Positions 40,601-52,199 of a stretch of 64,000 nt of DNA are shown here, piece by piece. The stretch covers positions 989,429 through 1,053,428 of the forward strand of contig VFFE01009152.1 in assembly GCA_008921705.1 (NCBI GenBank). Direction: 5' to 3'. How positions within the stretch are numbered: the first letter of the stretch is position 1; every line of letters starts with the position of its first letter. This stretch comes from Burhinus oedicnemus (Eukaryota > Chordata > Aves > Charadriiformes > Burhinidae). The notes under the pieces were generated by a model, which was not told where the DNA came from, made no database searches, and saw only the letters and a list, made by a program, of their open reading frames with translations. Made by a program: the position numbers and the translations under genes.

Positions 40601-42482
40601 AAGTGACCTGCGAGTGGAGGTCCTGGAGCACTAACAGCCATTCAGAGAGCTGTGTCATTATCTGCAGGGCTTGTGTGATTCATGGTGCAATGAGAAAGCC
40701 CTCCTAATGGGGCTGAGGGGCTCGGCTCATACTGAACAAACTTTTCAGTCTGTCCCCCAGGTATGGATGCTCAGTAGAGGAGCTCCTAAAAAAGTTCAGA
40801 AGAGCCCGTGCTGCATTTTGGAGAGGGATCCTCAGCCTCCATCCAACTTTGCTTTAAGAGGGGTGGTGATGGGGGGGATGTACCCAAAGTGCCTCAGGGA
40901 GGAGTAACAGCCATCCCAGGGGCAGCTGTTTTGTGAAAGCCCGTTCTGCACACACAGACACACACACGCTTGTGCGCACAAGCATTCGCCTGCCCCTTCC
41001 ACACGTAGCAAATGTCTCACACGTCAGACAAGAGCAGGGAAGGGGAAGCACAGCAGGACTCGCCAGCTTCTTACCTTCAGGAAATCACCCCCTTGGCAGT
41101 CAATGTTTACAAAGTCGTAGTCTATTGTGATGAGCTCCTCGGGCTCCCCGATGAAGAAAGTCGCGCAGTGCAGCTGCGGTTGGTCTGCGGTGAAGGTGAA
41201 CTGCCCCTCTATACTCAGCATGTCGATGCACCCTGCAGAAACAGAGACACGGGGCTGCTGCCTCAGCCTGCTGGGGAGGGAGACCCGGCGCCAGCTCCCA
41301 CGCAGCAGGAAAGGGGGGAGTGAGGAGAGACCCCCACGCTGAGACCCAGCTGGCAGTGAGGAGAGGGGGACACAGCTGAAGCAATCAGGAGCCTGCTGAG
41401 CATTGGAAGATGAATAGTAACTCGCAGGTGTGAGCACAAGCATACGATGAGGGGGGTACAGGGGGGGGACGCATGTCAAAGGATCTCTGAGCAGAAAACT
41501 CTGCGTGTGTGTGTGTGTACACAAGTGCACAAACACCCCATTCCTTCAGATTTCTCTCTAATCACAGCTTTTCCACCTGCCCCATCCCCTGGAGATGTGA
41601 CTCTCCCCAGGGACACAAGCATTATTTGGGACTCTCAAGTCTGAGCCCCAACCACTTTTCAGAGCCCTGTTTTGATCCCTCTGCCTCAAGCACAGTTTTT
41701 CTGAGATTTTAACACTTTGTCCTTCTTCTCCCCTCCCTTGCAAAAAGTGCCTGCCGCCCTGTCACTCCCCAATAGCCCCTTTCCCCTTCCTGAGCCCCGA
41801 GCTCCCCCCAGGACTCTCCCACCCACCGATGATCGCCACCAGAGCACCGAAGAAACTCACGGAGTGACCGCCGGTAGATCTGCCCTGCAGACAGCTCTCG
41901 CTTCAGGTCTTCGCTGAGAAGCAGGAAGGGTTCATCTTCACCAGCATCCCTCACCTATAGTGAAGGAAAGAAGGCAAGAAGAGGCTGGGGCAAAGTGAAA
42001 TGCAGCCACCTCCCTGCACCTCTCAAGAACAGGCACCCGCAGATTAAATCCCTCCTCCAGAAACGGTACAACTGTAGAAGAGCTCAGTCAGAAAGCTGCC
42101 AACCTGCTGAGGAACAAACCTGGCACCTAAGAGGTGAGCCCAGCAGCTCAGTGCACAGTGAATCTCTTAAATCCTCAGCAAAAATGCAAGTTTGAGAAAA
42201 AGGAGGGTGAACAAATTTTGGGGGGCGGACACGGGATGGGACTGTTGCATTAATGTTACCCAGGTGTAGGTTTAATGCAGGAGGAGCAGGAAAAGGCGGG
42301 GAGAGAGGAAAAAGCATGATGCTCAAAAGCTGGGAGTACAAGTTAGAAGACAGCAGCTAAAAGCACAGTGAGGTGCTCTAGTCCTCAGCCCCATTGCTCA
42401 CCTCTAGGTATCTGGTTTCTCCCTTGGAGGCTGCCAGGAAGATAAGAACGAAGTGGCACTGAAACTGGAAAGCGGATGGCAT
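34445..42482 (-). CDS. CRHBP: CRHBP, corticotropin-releasing hormone binding protein (complete, 7 coding exons)
   Basis: This secreted glycoprotein binds CRH and urocortin and limits CRH-receptor signalling. CDS segments on the minus strand are 42482-42402, 41954-41861, 41232-41075, 39008-38798, 37752-37604, 36258-36141 and 34602-34445. All introns are GT-AG, phases agree, and the sum is 969 nt, 322 aa plus stop, the same length as human CRHBP. Residues 1 to about 23 form a signal peptide (core CHFVLIFLAA). All ten disulfide cysteines fall at the human positions: 60, 81, 104, 141, 183, 205, 237, 264, 277 and 318. The N-glycosylation sequon Asn204-Cys-Ser is kept. Arg56 and Asp62, reported as important for ligand binding, are present. 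The Ser234-Ala235 site, where the human protein is cleaved, is conserved although Pro replaces Ser at 233. Nothing suggests a pseudogene. Confidence 0.97.
34617..34685. repeat. Imperfect tandem duplication next to the CRHBP exon 7 acceptor
   Basis: A unit of about 34 bp (GATATATAGAGGAGATAGAC plus AGATACACTTATAT) is repeated with a few changes at about 34653-34685. On the minus strand the copies are pyrimidine-rich and lie directly upstream of TTTTCCCTAACTAG, the exon 7 acceptor. Confidence 0.8.
34686..36140. other. CRHBP: CRHBP intron 6
   Basis: This is non-coding intron sequence. No repeat or RNA gene is recognised apart from the tandem duplication at its 3' end and a short TA run near 35,910. 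Confidence 0.7.
36141..36258 (-). CDS. CRHBP: CRHBP coding exon 6
   Basis: The exon is 118 nt and starts KPSAGCAGVGDFVELLGG after CTTTTTAG. It ends SFHGS plus one base before GTAAGA. It holds the Ser234-Ala235 cleavage region, Cys237 and Cys264. Confidence 0.96.
36259..37603. other. CRHBP: CRHBP intron 5
   Basis: This is non-coding. It contains a plus-strand open frame of 129 codons at 36819-37208 with a hydrophobic start, but no homology or promoter supports it. Confidence 0.7.
37604..37752 (-). CDS. CRHBP: CRHBP coding exon 5
   Basis: The exon is 149 nt and completes Pro182, then CNVISQTPSGRFTMV. It ends LNGLFLK before GTGGGT. It contains Cys183, Cys205 and the N-glycosylation sequon at Asn204. 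Confidence 0.96.
37753..38797. other. CRHBP: CRHBP intron 4
   Basis: Non-coding intron with nothing recognised. Confidence 0.7.
38798..39008 (-). CDS. CRHBP: CRHBP coding exon 4
   Basis: The exon is 211 nt and starts VFDGWILKGEKFPSS after GTGTAG. It ends NANLF plus one base before GTAAGT. It contains Cys141 and the conserved SIRSSQNVAMIFFR block. Confidence 0.96.
39009..41074. other. CRHBP: CRHBP intron 3
   Basis: Non-coding intron, the longest of the gene. A short CA-rich repeat lies at about 40,951-40,970. No other element is recognised. Confidence 0.7.
41075..41232 (-). CDS. CRHBP: CRHBP coding exon 3
   Basis: The exon is 158 nt and starts in phase 1 (completing Arg59), then CIDMLSIEGQFTFTADQP. 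It ends GGDFLK before GTAAGA. It carries Cys60, Asp62, Cys81 and Cys104. Confidence 0.96.
41233..41860. other. CRHBP: CRHBP intron 2
   Basis: Non-coding intron with a (GT)n microsatellite at about 41,504-41,518. Minus-strand frames crossing exon 3 run into it but stop within the intron and are read-through shadows. Confidence 0.7.
41861..41954 (-). CDS. CRHBP: CRHBP coding exon 2
   Basis: The exon is 94 nt and starts VRDAGEDEPFLLL after a CTATAG acceptor. It ends YRRSL plus one base before GTGAGT. It matches human ...DYDPFLLFSANLKREL...YRRALR and contains Arg56. Confidence 0.95.
41955..42401. other. CRHBP: CRHBP intron 1
   Basis: Short intron of 447 bp with nothing recognised. Confidence 0.7.
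42402..42482 (-). CDS. CRHBP: CRHBP coding exon 1 (signal peptide)
   Basis: Twenty-seven codons run from MPSAFQFQCHFV to ETRYLE and end at GAG before GTGAGC. The ATG was chosen because it aligns with the human start MSPNFKLQCHF and opens a hydrophobic signal sequence. The exon ends in phase 0. Confidence 0.95.
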
Positions 42483-42660
42483 TGCTGACACCTCCCCTGG
42501 CAGCTCTCCCTCTCTCCTCGCGGCCAAGTTTCTCCCGGTCTGCGCTGGTAGGCAGGAGCCGCTGGGGTATCTTGGAGAGACTCTTTTTATAGAGCTGTTG
42601 GGAGGGGAGGCACTTGGTCCCCGTACTGATAGGGTAACCCATGGTAACTGAATTCCTCTT
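42483..42660 (-). promoter_or_regulatory. CRHBP: CRHBP promoter with TATA box
   Basis: A minus-strand TATAAAAAG lies at 42591-42583, about 100 bp before the start codon, so transcription should start near 42,560 with a 5'UTR of about 80 nt. About 40 bp further upstream the six-base word GTTACC (minus strand) occurs twice with a 10-bp period (42648-42643 and 42638-42633), one helical turn apart. TATA-driven initiation fits a tissue-restricted secreted-protein gene. Confidence 0.7.
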
Positions 42661-45600
42661 GCAGTGACACAGTACGTGGGCATGCCGAGGGTCCAAATCA
42701 CAGCCACAAATTTTCAAGCCGGTTGAACTCCCCTCACTGGCAGATGTCTTTTCTACTTATCTGTCTGGCGGAGCTGAAAAGATCTGTAGAGGAGTGCCTG
42801 TCCCTATGCAGCCAGGGCACTTGCACCCTGCATTTATTTCCAGTTACTCCAAAGAGAGGAATGAGGAGCATCCCTCCCTCTTCCTCTTCTCCTGCTTTCC
42901 AGTCCCCCGGCATTTCGGACCTGTAGGGGTCCCTGCCTCCCTCCTGCTGATCCATGACATGCAGATCTCCTCAGCCCCCATGCCAGGTGCTTCCCACCCG
43001 CCAGGCCTGGGTGGGCACCCCTGCATCCCAGCCAGGCTTGCAGCCTGGGGCCAGCATCACTCTGGGGCTGGGGGACCCACTGGCTTCCAGGTCCTGTGCC
43101 TGCAGCTGGGACACAAGGGCCCTGCAGCAAGTACACAGGAAAAACCAGACAGCTCTCCCCACCACACGTGGCTTTCATACAGAACTTGGGAAAACTTGGG
43201 GTTCCCAAAGGCATATTCCCCACAGAACAGCTGATACTGCTGCAGCCCTGATCCTCAAGGGAAACCTGAGAAAGGCCTTCCAAAGATGAACCTAGGAATG
43301 GAAATTCATAACTCTGCAGAATACTAAAAATGAGGAACTCAGCAAAGATATTAGTTTTAGGGTATATTATTGTTTTCCCTTGACCTGGGATGAACCATCA
43401 ATACTCTGCAGACAATAACCACCCTTTCCCCATCTCAGGCTTCTTGCTAATGTTCTATGCTTCCTTGTCAAATTGTCACTTTGGTTCAGCAAAACTTAGA
43501 AACAATATGATCTGGACTTGAAAAGCTTTAAGTTTGCTGCTTCTGATTTCATTGTTAGGGCTTGTGGACAGAAACATTTGCTTGCTGTTTCACTCAACTT
43601 GTTAGTTGAACAACAAATAAATAAATAAATCTTTTTCTGTCTATATACCCATGGCTCTGACCTCATTATGCTGTAATTATTCTTATGGTTTACTTTAATG
43701 TAAGCTATAATATTGCTTCATATCTGACCAGCACTTCTGTGAATTTGCTGTACCTGTGTGGGTTTCGAGAGCATAAAAAATACAAAGGAAATGTAAAATA
43801 TTATTTTTGAACTTTGACGTCAAGTTGCATTCAAAGTTGTTAAAACTGCTTTGGAGAACTGAGTAGTTAATTACTGCACGAACAAAGATTGAGTTAATTC
43901 ATCTTCATGTACTTGCCCTGAATTGTTTAAATACTGTGATTTTAGGCAAGGATTATTAGAGAATTATCCAAGGGAGTTCAGAATCTGAAATCCATTGAAG
44001 TTCTTTGGGAATTACAAGTTTTATTGGAAAACTGCAGGGTTCAGTCCCAACTCACATTAGAGGATGGCTTGGAGGTTAATAGGGGTGGTGAGAGGTGCCC
44101 TGGAGACCACCGGGATCTTGCGGGACCAGGAGGGGCTGCAGGGGATCCCAGCCTCATTCACTTTTCTTATCACAATTTAACAATCTGAAGAGATGAAGAA
44201 AGTTTGAATTACAGCACAACCCCTCCACACCCCATCTTCGAGGCACTTTGCTGAACCCAGTCCCAATTCTGGCTGGGGTGTCCCAGTTTGCCCTGTTGGG
44301 CCCCAACCTAGACCTCAGATGCTGAGCCCTTGAGTATCTTCAGTAAAGGAGAGAGAGTGTTTGGTTGTATGAGAATTTGACAAGTTACTGAGGATTTGGT
44401 TAAATTCATCTCCAAAAATGAGCGAAGGACAAACGAGACTGCAGCTAAATCAATACCACTGTCTATTAAACCAGCTTTGAGGTGACCTGCTCAGAATAGA
44501 ACATACCAACAGTGATGTTAACGTATTTTAAACTCTTGCCCATGAATAGCTGAGGTCTGGGCTAGCATAGCATTTGCTGTTGGAGGTGCCTGGACAAGCA
44601 GGGAGTCCTAGGGGCTGGAGGACATCCCAGCAGATGAGGTGTAGGGACTGTCCTTTTCCAACCAACATGGTGGTGGGAGGCAGGATAGGAGACACCTCCA
44701 CATCTGCTGTAAATTCTTACTCGCACGGAACCTACAGCAACTTTGCAATTCCTATGCAACACCTGCAGGAGTTTGCTTGGAGCATTACAAATACTCTGTA
44801 TAACGTTAGTGCAAAGGCTAAACTCAGATGCCCCTTGCTGTGGATGTGGAGCTTGGTTTTAACAGAGGTGCTAAGGCAACCTGTCATCTACTCTGTGTTG
44901 TCTTCAGCTTTGCATTTTGGCTCTGGGCTCAGCAGGAGTCAATGAAGCACAATGACACCCTGTCCAGCCTCATCGCAAAGCCTCCCAGTGCCTGGGGTAA
45001 TTCCCTGTGTCCTCAAATACAGGGCTGCCCTCAGCCCCCAAACTCTTATATGCTTCCCTTTGAGCAGCTCTAGTGCCTGTGGAAGGCAAGTATTTGGGAT
45101 GGGGACAGGGAGCCACAGGCAGAGAGGTGCAGCTGGTGCTGCTGCTGGCAGGGGCTCTGCTCTTCAGCGCCTCCACACCTGACTCAGGTGGAGACTGGGC
45201 AGATAGGTGCCCAAGGGAGACCAGTCCTGGGACAAGAAGGGGATGCATCTCCCAGACCTACATCCCAGCTGTCAGAGGGTGAGAGAGGATGAGCCACCAT
45301 CTCCTCACTCAATGCTGCTGCCTCGTCACAGGGTGTTACAGGTTCCCTTCACCTCTGGATCTCCCTTTGCCCACTCCAGCGCTGCTTCTGCTTAAGACCA
45401 CTGGCAGAGACTGAGCTTTTCAGGAGATGAGATTGCAACTAACAAAGCAAAGAAAAATCAGCAGTTTAAACAGGGTTCAAAACATCCCTGCAGCATTTCA
45501 GAAGGGAAAAGCACTTTCACTGCGATACAAACCCTTGGGCAAATGAGGAGGGTGTCATTTTTCTGTCATGGGGTTGAGTCATGTTAACGCTTTGTAGGAC

Positions 45601-48600
45601 AATTTTTTTTCATTGATATCAGATTATATAACACAGTAAAATGCATTCCCAGTCTGACTCTGCTAGGGGATGGATAATCCAGCTGCTGTCATGCTATGAC
45701 ACCTTGACTCTGCTAGCAACTGTAATTCACCCTGGGAGCAGCCCCTTTCCCTGGCAGAAGCGATGGGATGCCATCACGTTGGTAAGAGGCGGGGCTGCCT
45801 GCAGGGTATCACCTACCCCGCTCTGCTATGGCTCAGGGGGGTATTGCTGGGGCACCCCAGCATTTGCAGGGCCTCAGGTTGTTAAAGCAGTGCTTGTGGG
45901 TGGGTTTTCTATGCCGTTCAGCTATGTGCTTAGGAGGACCCACCTGCCCCGTGGTGGAAATCCTCTGCCTCACGCTCAGAGCTTGTAGGTGTCTTGTCAG
46001 CTATTATAGCAGAGAAGAGAACCCAGCTGTGGTGAGAGGTGGAGAAAATACAGCTGAATAAAGAAAGTGGTGAAGTAAACCCCATTTACCCTCTCCTGTG
46101 GTAATCAAGTGATGCTCGATGCTATAATACAGGTGGTAAATGCAGTTTCTTCTCCTCAAAGGTAAGGTAGTTGGTACAGGAAGATTCTGGGCCATGCTCT
46201 TGGTAGTGAGATTTCTTAGTGAGCAGTGCTTGAGCTACAGACACTCCTTAGGGATCTCTCCCTGATGCCAGGTGGTATAAACCCTTTCTGCTCTCCAAAA
46301 GGGTCCCTTGAGTCCCCAGCTCACTAACACAGCACCCTGCCATGCTTTAATTCCTGCAAAAGATCATTTTATTTCAGCACTTGCTTCACCACAAACATAC
46401 TGTGGGCTGTGGCCCCCATTCCCTCCACTCAATGTGGAAATTTCACCTGCAGCACATCTCACCCTGCACCCAGGTAAAGGGACAAACTTTGAGGCTCTTG
46501 GACTTCCTATCAGGTACTTGTTCAAAACTGCAATCTTCTGGTTCTGGCTGTATTTTCAACCCACTGTTTCTTCCCCTCCAGAGCATCTCCCTCCTCAGCT
46601 GCAGCCCGACTGCTGGCACAACAAGCTGGAGCAGATCAAATCTTCCTCTAGCACTGGGACCTTAAACAAGAGTTAATCATAAACTCCATGCAGGCTCCGA
46701 CTCCACGCCACAGGGAGCAGCCAGGCTGCTGCACGTCCCACAGGTACCCCTCTGCTTGCCTGTGCCTGGTGGTTTCTTGAACTGATAGGAGCAGCTGCGA
46801 GTCCGCAGTGCTACACCACCAACTGTTCAGGCGAAGAGGATTTCTTCTGCCTTGGGCACTCCATCCTCGGCTGTGGATGCTGATTTCTCACAGCTGCTCA
46901 GCACTGGCTGAAGAGATGTGGTGCCGGGTGATGCAGAGTGTGAGATGTCTGGCTGGACTTTAAACTTCCTATCATGTCAGCTGCTAAACATTGTGCTGAG
47001 CTACATTTATTTCCCGTATGCTCATCCCCCCAGTAACTCAATATTAATTCAGGGACTAGATTTTCCTTTCCCCTACAGTGTCTAGGAGACATAGTACTAG
47101 ACAGTCCTTGCTTTTTACCGTGTGGCTGCAGGTCTCACACCGATGTCTGTGTCTCTGCAGGGTAGGGGATTGCACTTGTATTTTGTTATACACATATGCC
47201 ATTCGACGGGTTGCAAATCCTTCAGTGTGTCATTCCTGGACAGTGGGATCAGTTAGCCCAGAATAAGGCACGAAAAAAATCTAGTGGCTCTGAAGTGCCA
47301 CAAATGCTACAGTGAGGGCTAAATTTTTGGTCCTGTCCTTGCTAAATTGCATGCTAGCAAGCAGTTATTGCCCTGAAATAATACCACAGAAAAGGAAGGA
47401 AAGGGGAGGCTGTATGGCAAATCGCAGCCCTGGTGGTCATTAGGAAACCATATCCTCGATACAGACTCACACAAGACTTCACTTCAAAAACTGTCTGAGA
47501 GATCAAGAAGCTAGAGCCAAACATGTATGGAGCTCCTGCTTCTGGTCTGGTTCCCTCATCCCATAAGTCAGCACAGAAAACTCGGGGGTAACTAAATCCA
47601 TGCTCAGTACTCACAAACCATTACTGAATACTTCACGTCAGTCCTGAGGGACTTTGCAGACACATCCCATCAGTAACCATCAGGTCCTCTCTCCACTAAG
47701 AAGTTACACCGTGTGATCGTTGCTGATAAGGGCAAATTAATTATCAAGATACCAGCTGCCAAATCACCCTGTATACCCAGCACGCACACTCACCATGGCA
47801 TCCCATTGCAATGGATCACTGCCCTGTCCAGGACCCAGCCAGGAGGTTACCCATAGAGCAGACCAAGAAAAATAGATGTGGAGCTTATTAACATCTCCAG
47901 AGCCCCCATTGTCTGGAGGACCCAAACTGTGACGGCCAGATCACTTGGGACCATAACTGTGGCTGTGATCATAACTACATTTGGGGACTTGGTGGTGTAT
48001 GAGAAATGCGTTTGATTGTTGCCATGGTAGTTATCGATGGGTAACTGCCCATTCTAAAAACCGCCTCAGCTAACTACTGGAAACACAGTTTAAGCAGCTA
48101 GGCTATGGACATACAATAGGAAAGGTAGAGTTCAACATGACTAAAGTAATTAAACTGGCCTTGTCAATGGTTTGATTGGATTTCCTTTTACAGGAACCCA
48201 ATCAATGTTGTTGCAATGACAGCTGAAGGACAGCATTCCCAGCAGCAGAAATGCCAAGTCTAAGATCACATTCTGTGCTTCATTCCTTTACTTTTGTGTT
48301 GGTTTCAGCATCAGGCAGGTTTCCCAACAGTCCATGATCCAACCTGAGTCCAGGATTCCTCCCTCTACGATCAGTGGACATCTCCATCACTGACTTCTGT
48401 TGCTACCTGTCTGCCCCATCTCTGTGCTGGGCATGGCAAACCTCTTCCGAGCTTTGCCATACATCTCTCTGTAATGACACTTATATTACTTCTTTGTGTG
48501 TGTCTAAATTGGCTTTAAATAAACCTGAACTTTCCATAAGGTGAAGTAAGCGTAGCTTGTTAACTCTGGGCAGTTTGACACAAGAGATGTGTGATTTGTC

Positions 48601-51180
48601 ATGTTGAGTGGTTTAGAGAAATGAAAAACGCATTTGATTTATGAACTGAAAGCCTATCAGCATCACGCAGGCTTGATGATAAGTGTTGCATTAACACTAT
48701 TTATGGCATTGAATAAGAGCAAGGACTGTGAAGCTCGCGGTTTAGCGGGTTACAAATAATCAAGCAAACATTATATTCAGACACCAAGATTACCCTGAGG
48801 GCGGTTATCACTACCAGCTCTGCCTGTGACTCAACCCAGCATCCACACAAAGCACTCAGGGCCAAGAAGTGGGAGCAGAGAAAAGTTTTCTCCCAGGAAG
48901 GAGAGAAGAGATGTGGTGAGAGATGAGTGAGAAGAAGAGATGGGTGACTGGCGAAGGCACGTGCCATTGCTCTGGTGGACATTTGCCGAGCTGTTTAATT
49001 TTAGCCTGGGCCTGCATCCTCTGTGGATCCCCCACATGGTACCTCCCCTCTTGAGGGCTAGTGCAGGAAGACCTCAACAGCAGAGCCACACACAGGTGTC
49101 AGTGTGGCTCCCAGGCAAGGGACCTTGGTAGATGCCTCCTTTGGTCCATGTCCATGGACCAAAGTGGGTCATGTTTGCCTTTGCTGGCTGCAGTGGCTTT
49201 CCTGATTAGCCCCAGTGTCTTTGCAGAAGAACAATCTCCTTTCCAAAACATGGCACAGTTATTGCAGTTGGTCTTTGCTTGGAGGCATACCCCTCTTGGC
49301 CCAGGTCAGGTCCTGTGCTGGATTTACAGAGGACATGGTGCTGCAGCCGCTTCTGCTGCTGCCGCCTTCTCCCAGAGACCCTGCCCCAAGCAACAGCTCC
49401 TGTTCCTCCTCTCCCAGATTTCCTGTGCAGCTCTGGGTTAGTAGAACATTTGTCACTTTATTTTCAATGCTGAGGTCGCTTTACTATACAGAATATAATT
49501 TTCAGATGTATTGAGAAATCTTAGTATTTACACATCACGTTCCAAAATTCATTAGATCTGGGTCACTATGAAGAACAAACTTTATCTTTGACAAAGCACC
49601 ACTTTGATAAGTGATATTTGAAGATATTTTTCCTATTCAAGGACAAGTATTTCTCAGCTGAAGTGACTGTCTCCTTGACTGAGTCTTTCTCATCCAGGAA
49701 AAGAATATGATTCAACATGATCGTCTCTGGTAGTGTTAGGCATCACAGTAATGGGCCCATTTCAGAAACACTGTGGAGCATTACACAGTTCAACTAGTCA
49801 ATATGAGTCAGGTAAGAGATGCCAGCATACCCAGTGTAATGGACTATTTATCCTTTCAACTGCTCCTACCACTTAGTCCTGTATTTTTCACATGCATGTG
49901 ATTCCTTACCAGCAATCCTTAGTACCATACAGGCTGCAGTGCCAAACACTTTGATCAGTTAGACTTCAAACACTTTTAGGTGAAAGTACTGAAATATTTT
50001 GTGTAATTGTAAAAATTATAAATATTGAAGGACTTTGAGATCACCTGGTCAGCATTTTTCAACCTCCTAAAGTCTAAAGACAGTGCAAGGGCAAAAAGAG
50101 CTTTGCTTTCACCTAGCCAAGGCATTAATGGTTTAATGGGGTGGAGCTCTCAACCCTGAGTTTCGTCCAGCCCCCCTTTGCTCAGCCACAGGGACCTATT
50201 TGCTGCTGCCACCTGATGTCCCCAGCTGGAGTTGGGGAATCTGTATCTTCTTGCAGCATTCTCAACTTCTTACTGTTTTTCAGCTCCCAAAACGCAACCT
50301 TAACTAATGCTCCAGGTGGTTCGGTTGCTTTTCTGCTCTTTACAACGTGTTCTACACACAGTTTTTTTCCTGCCATAGCTTTAGTCTGTGTTTCCACATA
50401 GTACTTTTCTGGGTTCATGCAACTGCTGGGAATGTAGATTCAGAGCAATACATGGAGTTTAAGGCAGACTTCACAGGTAAGTATTTGAGAGCTATGCTAC
50501 GACAATTTGCTCTGTAACCCATGAAGTCAACCAGGACCTGAGAGAACAGCTTAGAATTTAAAGCAAATGTATGACAGGAGCATTTTCCACTAATTTTCCC
50601 CCAAATACCTGTACTCTGAGTAACCTCTCCTCCTGTCTTCTTCTTAGCTGCCTTGTTGCAACATTTGCAGTTTTACAGACATGTCCTTATTTAGCCAACC
50701 AGCTAACAGAAACACAGCTTTCCATTGAAGGCTAATTTAAAGTCTCGAGCACATGTCCTCATCTGTTGCAAAATTATGCCACTAAGTGCAATAGGCTCTG
50801 TCGTTTTACATCAGCTGAGAATCTACTTGCGAGGGCAAAATAAGTGGATGCAGCTGCATTTCTCTTCCTTGGGAGTTGCCCTTCATACACAACTGATTGC
50901 AGGTGGCTGAGAGTTGTTATTTAAAAAGTACAAGTTCTGGGGTTTTTTCTTTTTTCTTTTTTTTAATGTATCATGTTCATTCATGTGCTCTCTCTGATGA
51001 CTGCCCAGGGCCTGTAACCCACCATACCCCAACTGAGACGAAAGTACGTGGATGGAGGTAGCTTAGAAAACAGATTACCAGATCATAAATGAAATGTTAT
51101 CTCTCATGCCGTATCATGTGGCAGAAGAAAGACAAAATTGAAAATGTGACCCCTTTTTTCTTCAAATAATACAGTGCCAT
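42661..51180. other. Intergenic DNA between CRHBP and S100Z (left part)
   Basis: No gene is recognised. A (TAAA)n microsatellite lies at about 43,616-43,630. Several GC-richer stretches (42.8-43.3, 44.6-45.4 and 49.0-49.5 kb) carry overlapping chance frames. Around 47.7-48.6 kb the sequence looks like decayed mobile DNA, but no ends can be defined. Confidence 0.5.
43614..43632. repeat. (TAAA)n microsatellite
   Basis: AAATAAATAAATAAAT is a perfect tetranucleotide run of about four units. Confidence 0.85.
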
Positions 51181-51258
51181 TCAACAGACTTAATTATCCC
51201 TAAAGACACATCTAATAATTGTTGGCCTGTCAATCAAAACCCTTATTAGACATGCGCA

Positions 51259-51313
51259 TGACGTCACATCACAGTCTAACAAATCTTCCTGCCAGTCAAA
51301 AATCTTTATATAG
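51259..51313 (+). promoter_or_regulatory. Candidate cAMP-responsive TATA promoter
   Basis: A perfect CRE palindrome TGACGTCA lies at 51259-51266, followed 41 bp later by TATATAG (51307-51313). Initiation would be expected near 51,340. The first ATG downstream, at 51423, has a strong context (A at -3, G at +4). Confidence 0.4.
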
Positions 51314-51422
51314 ATTAATCTGATTTCAGAGGCAACTTTTGTGTTTGACCCTTTACCCAACTTCTTCAGGGCTGCAATTGGAGAGGAGCTCAACGTTTTC
51401 TGTGTGCTGCCAAGCTGGGACG

Positions 51423-51512
51423 ATGGGCTCTGGGCTGTCCCTTAGAGTTTCCCTCCTGGCCACTCTCTGCTTTATTCTGCCGCATGGAGCCTGGAAAGGG
51501 GCTCTGCCTTAG
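51423..51512 (+). other. Short signal-peptide-like ORF downstream of the CRE/TATA pair; possible broken or unrecognised secreted peptide
   Basis: Twenty-nine codons read MGSGLSLRVSLLATLCFILP and then HGAWKGALP, followed by TAG. The first 24 residues have a charged n-region, a hydrophobic core and a small or aromatic c-region, like a secretory signal peptide. The stop comes directly before a GT. A strong polypyrimidine-rich acceptor (ends TGTACCACAG at 51591) opens a frame on the same strand that runs to TGA at 51984-51986 and is rich in cysteine (12 Cys, for example WPCTRGSACC and NTCFAKGKVC). I do not recognise a family. Because exon 1 already stops, this could be a pseudogene, a decoy or chance. 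The opposite strand is also open here. Confidence 0.25.
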
Positions 51513-52199
51513 GTGGCTGAGTGACCGGGGGTGGATCTGCATCGCTACAGGAGACCTTTTCTCCCCTTTCTTCTGGCCTGTCTGTACCACAGCGTTAATT
51601 CCCTGGCTGCTTGGGATATCATGAAGCTGTGCTTGACTGAGATACCTGCACCGGGTTTTGAGTTGATACAGTGCATCCCACGCACGCTGTGTACCCCCAC
51701 TGCGTGGCCATGCACCCGTGGCAGTGCTTGCTGTGCTGGGGGAGACCCTGGAGCCTTTGCCCCAGGAGGAAATACCTGCTTTGCTAAGGGAAAAGTGTGC
51801 GCGCCTGAACAGAGCGGGCACTGTACGGACAGACAGCCCAGGGAGTTTTCCAGCCTCGGTGTCAGGGTGCCAAGTGTGAGACGTAAATGCACTAAGAACC
51901 ACTGGGATTTGAAAGGCAGCCGCATCCAGATTTCCCAGACCAAACGGGCAGCGACGTCAAACTGCTGTACTGTTGTGCCGCCCTGAGCTGCTCTGCGGTC
52001 TGTCACACGTGCTTCATGTGCTGCTCTGCGCCTGCCCAGCAGTTGTGACAGGCTTTAGAGATGCTGGATTTCCTCTACAAGTGTGGGTTAGCACAGATAC
52101 TCCATGTATTCAAGGCATCCCTGCAAATGCAGCACCAGATTCTTATCTGTATATATGAAATCGTCACTGGCAATAACTTTAAATTCTTTCTTGAACAGC

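Noticed and set aside
41024..41536. 170-codon minus-strand frame across CRHBP exon 3
   Set aside because: It is the exon 3 frame reading through into both flanking introns. Only 41232-41075 is coding.
47700..48600. Possible decayed LTR or DNA transposon
   Set aside because: The texture suggests mobile DNA, but no terminal repeats, target duplication or coding remnant could be defined.
51390..52006. Minus-strand frames of 170 and 153 codons opposite the candidate peptide locus
   Set aside because: They mirror the GC-rich plus-strand frame, have no homology, and lack an upstream promoter on that strand.
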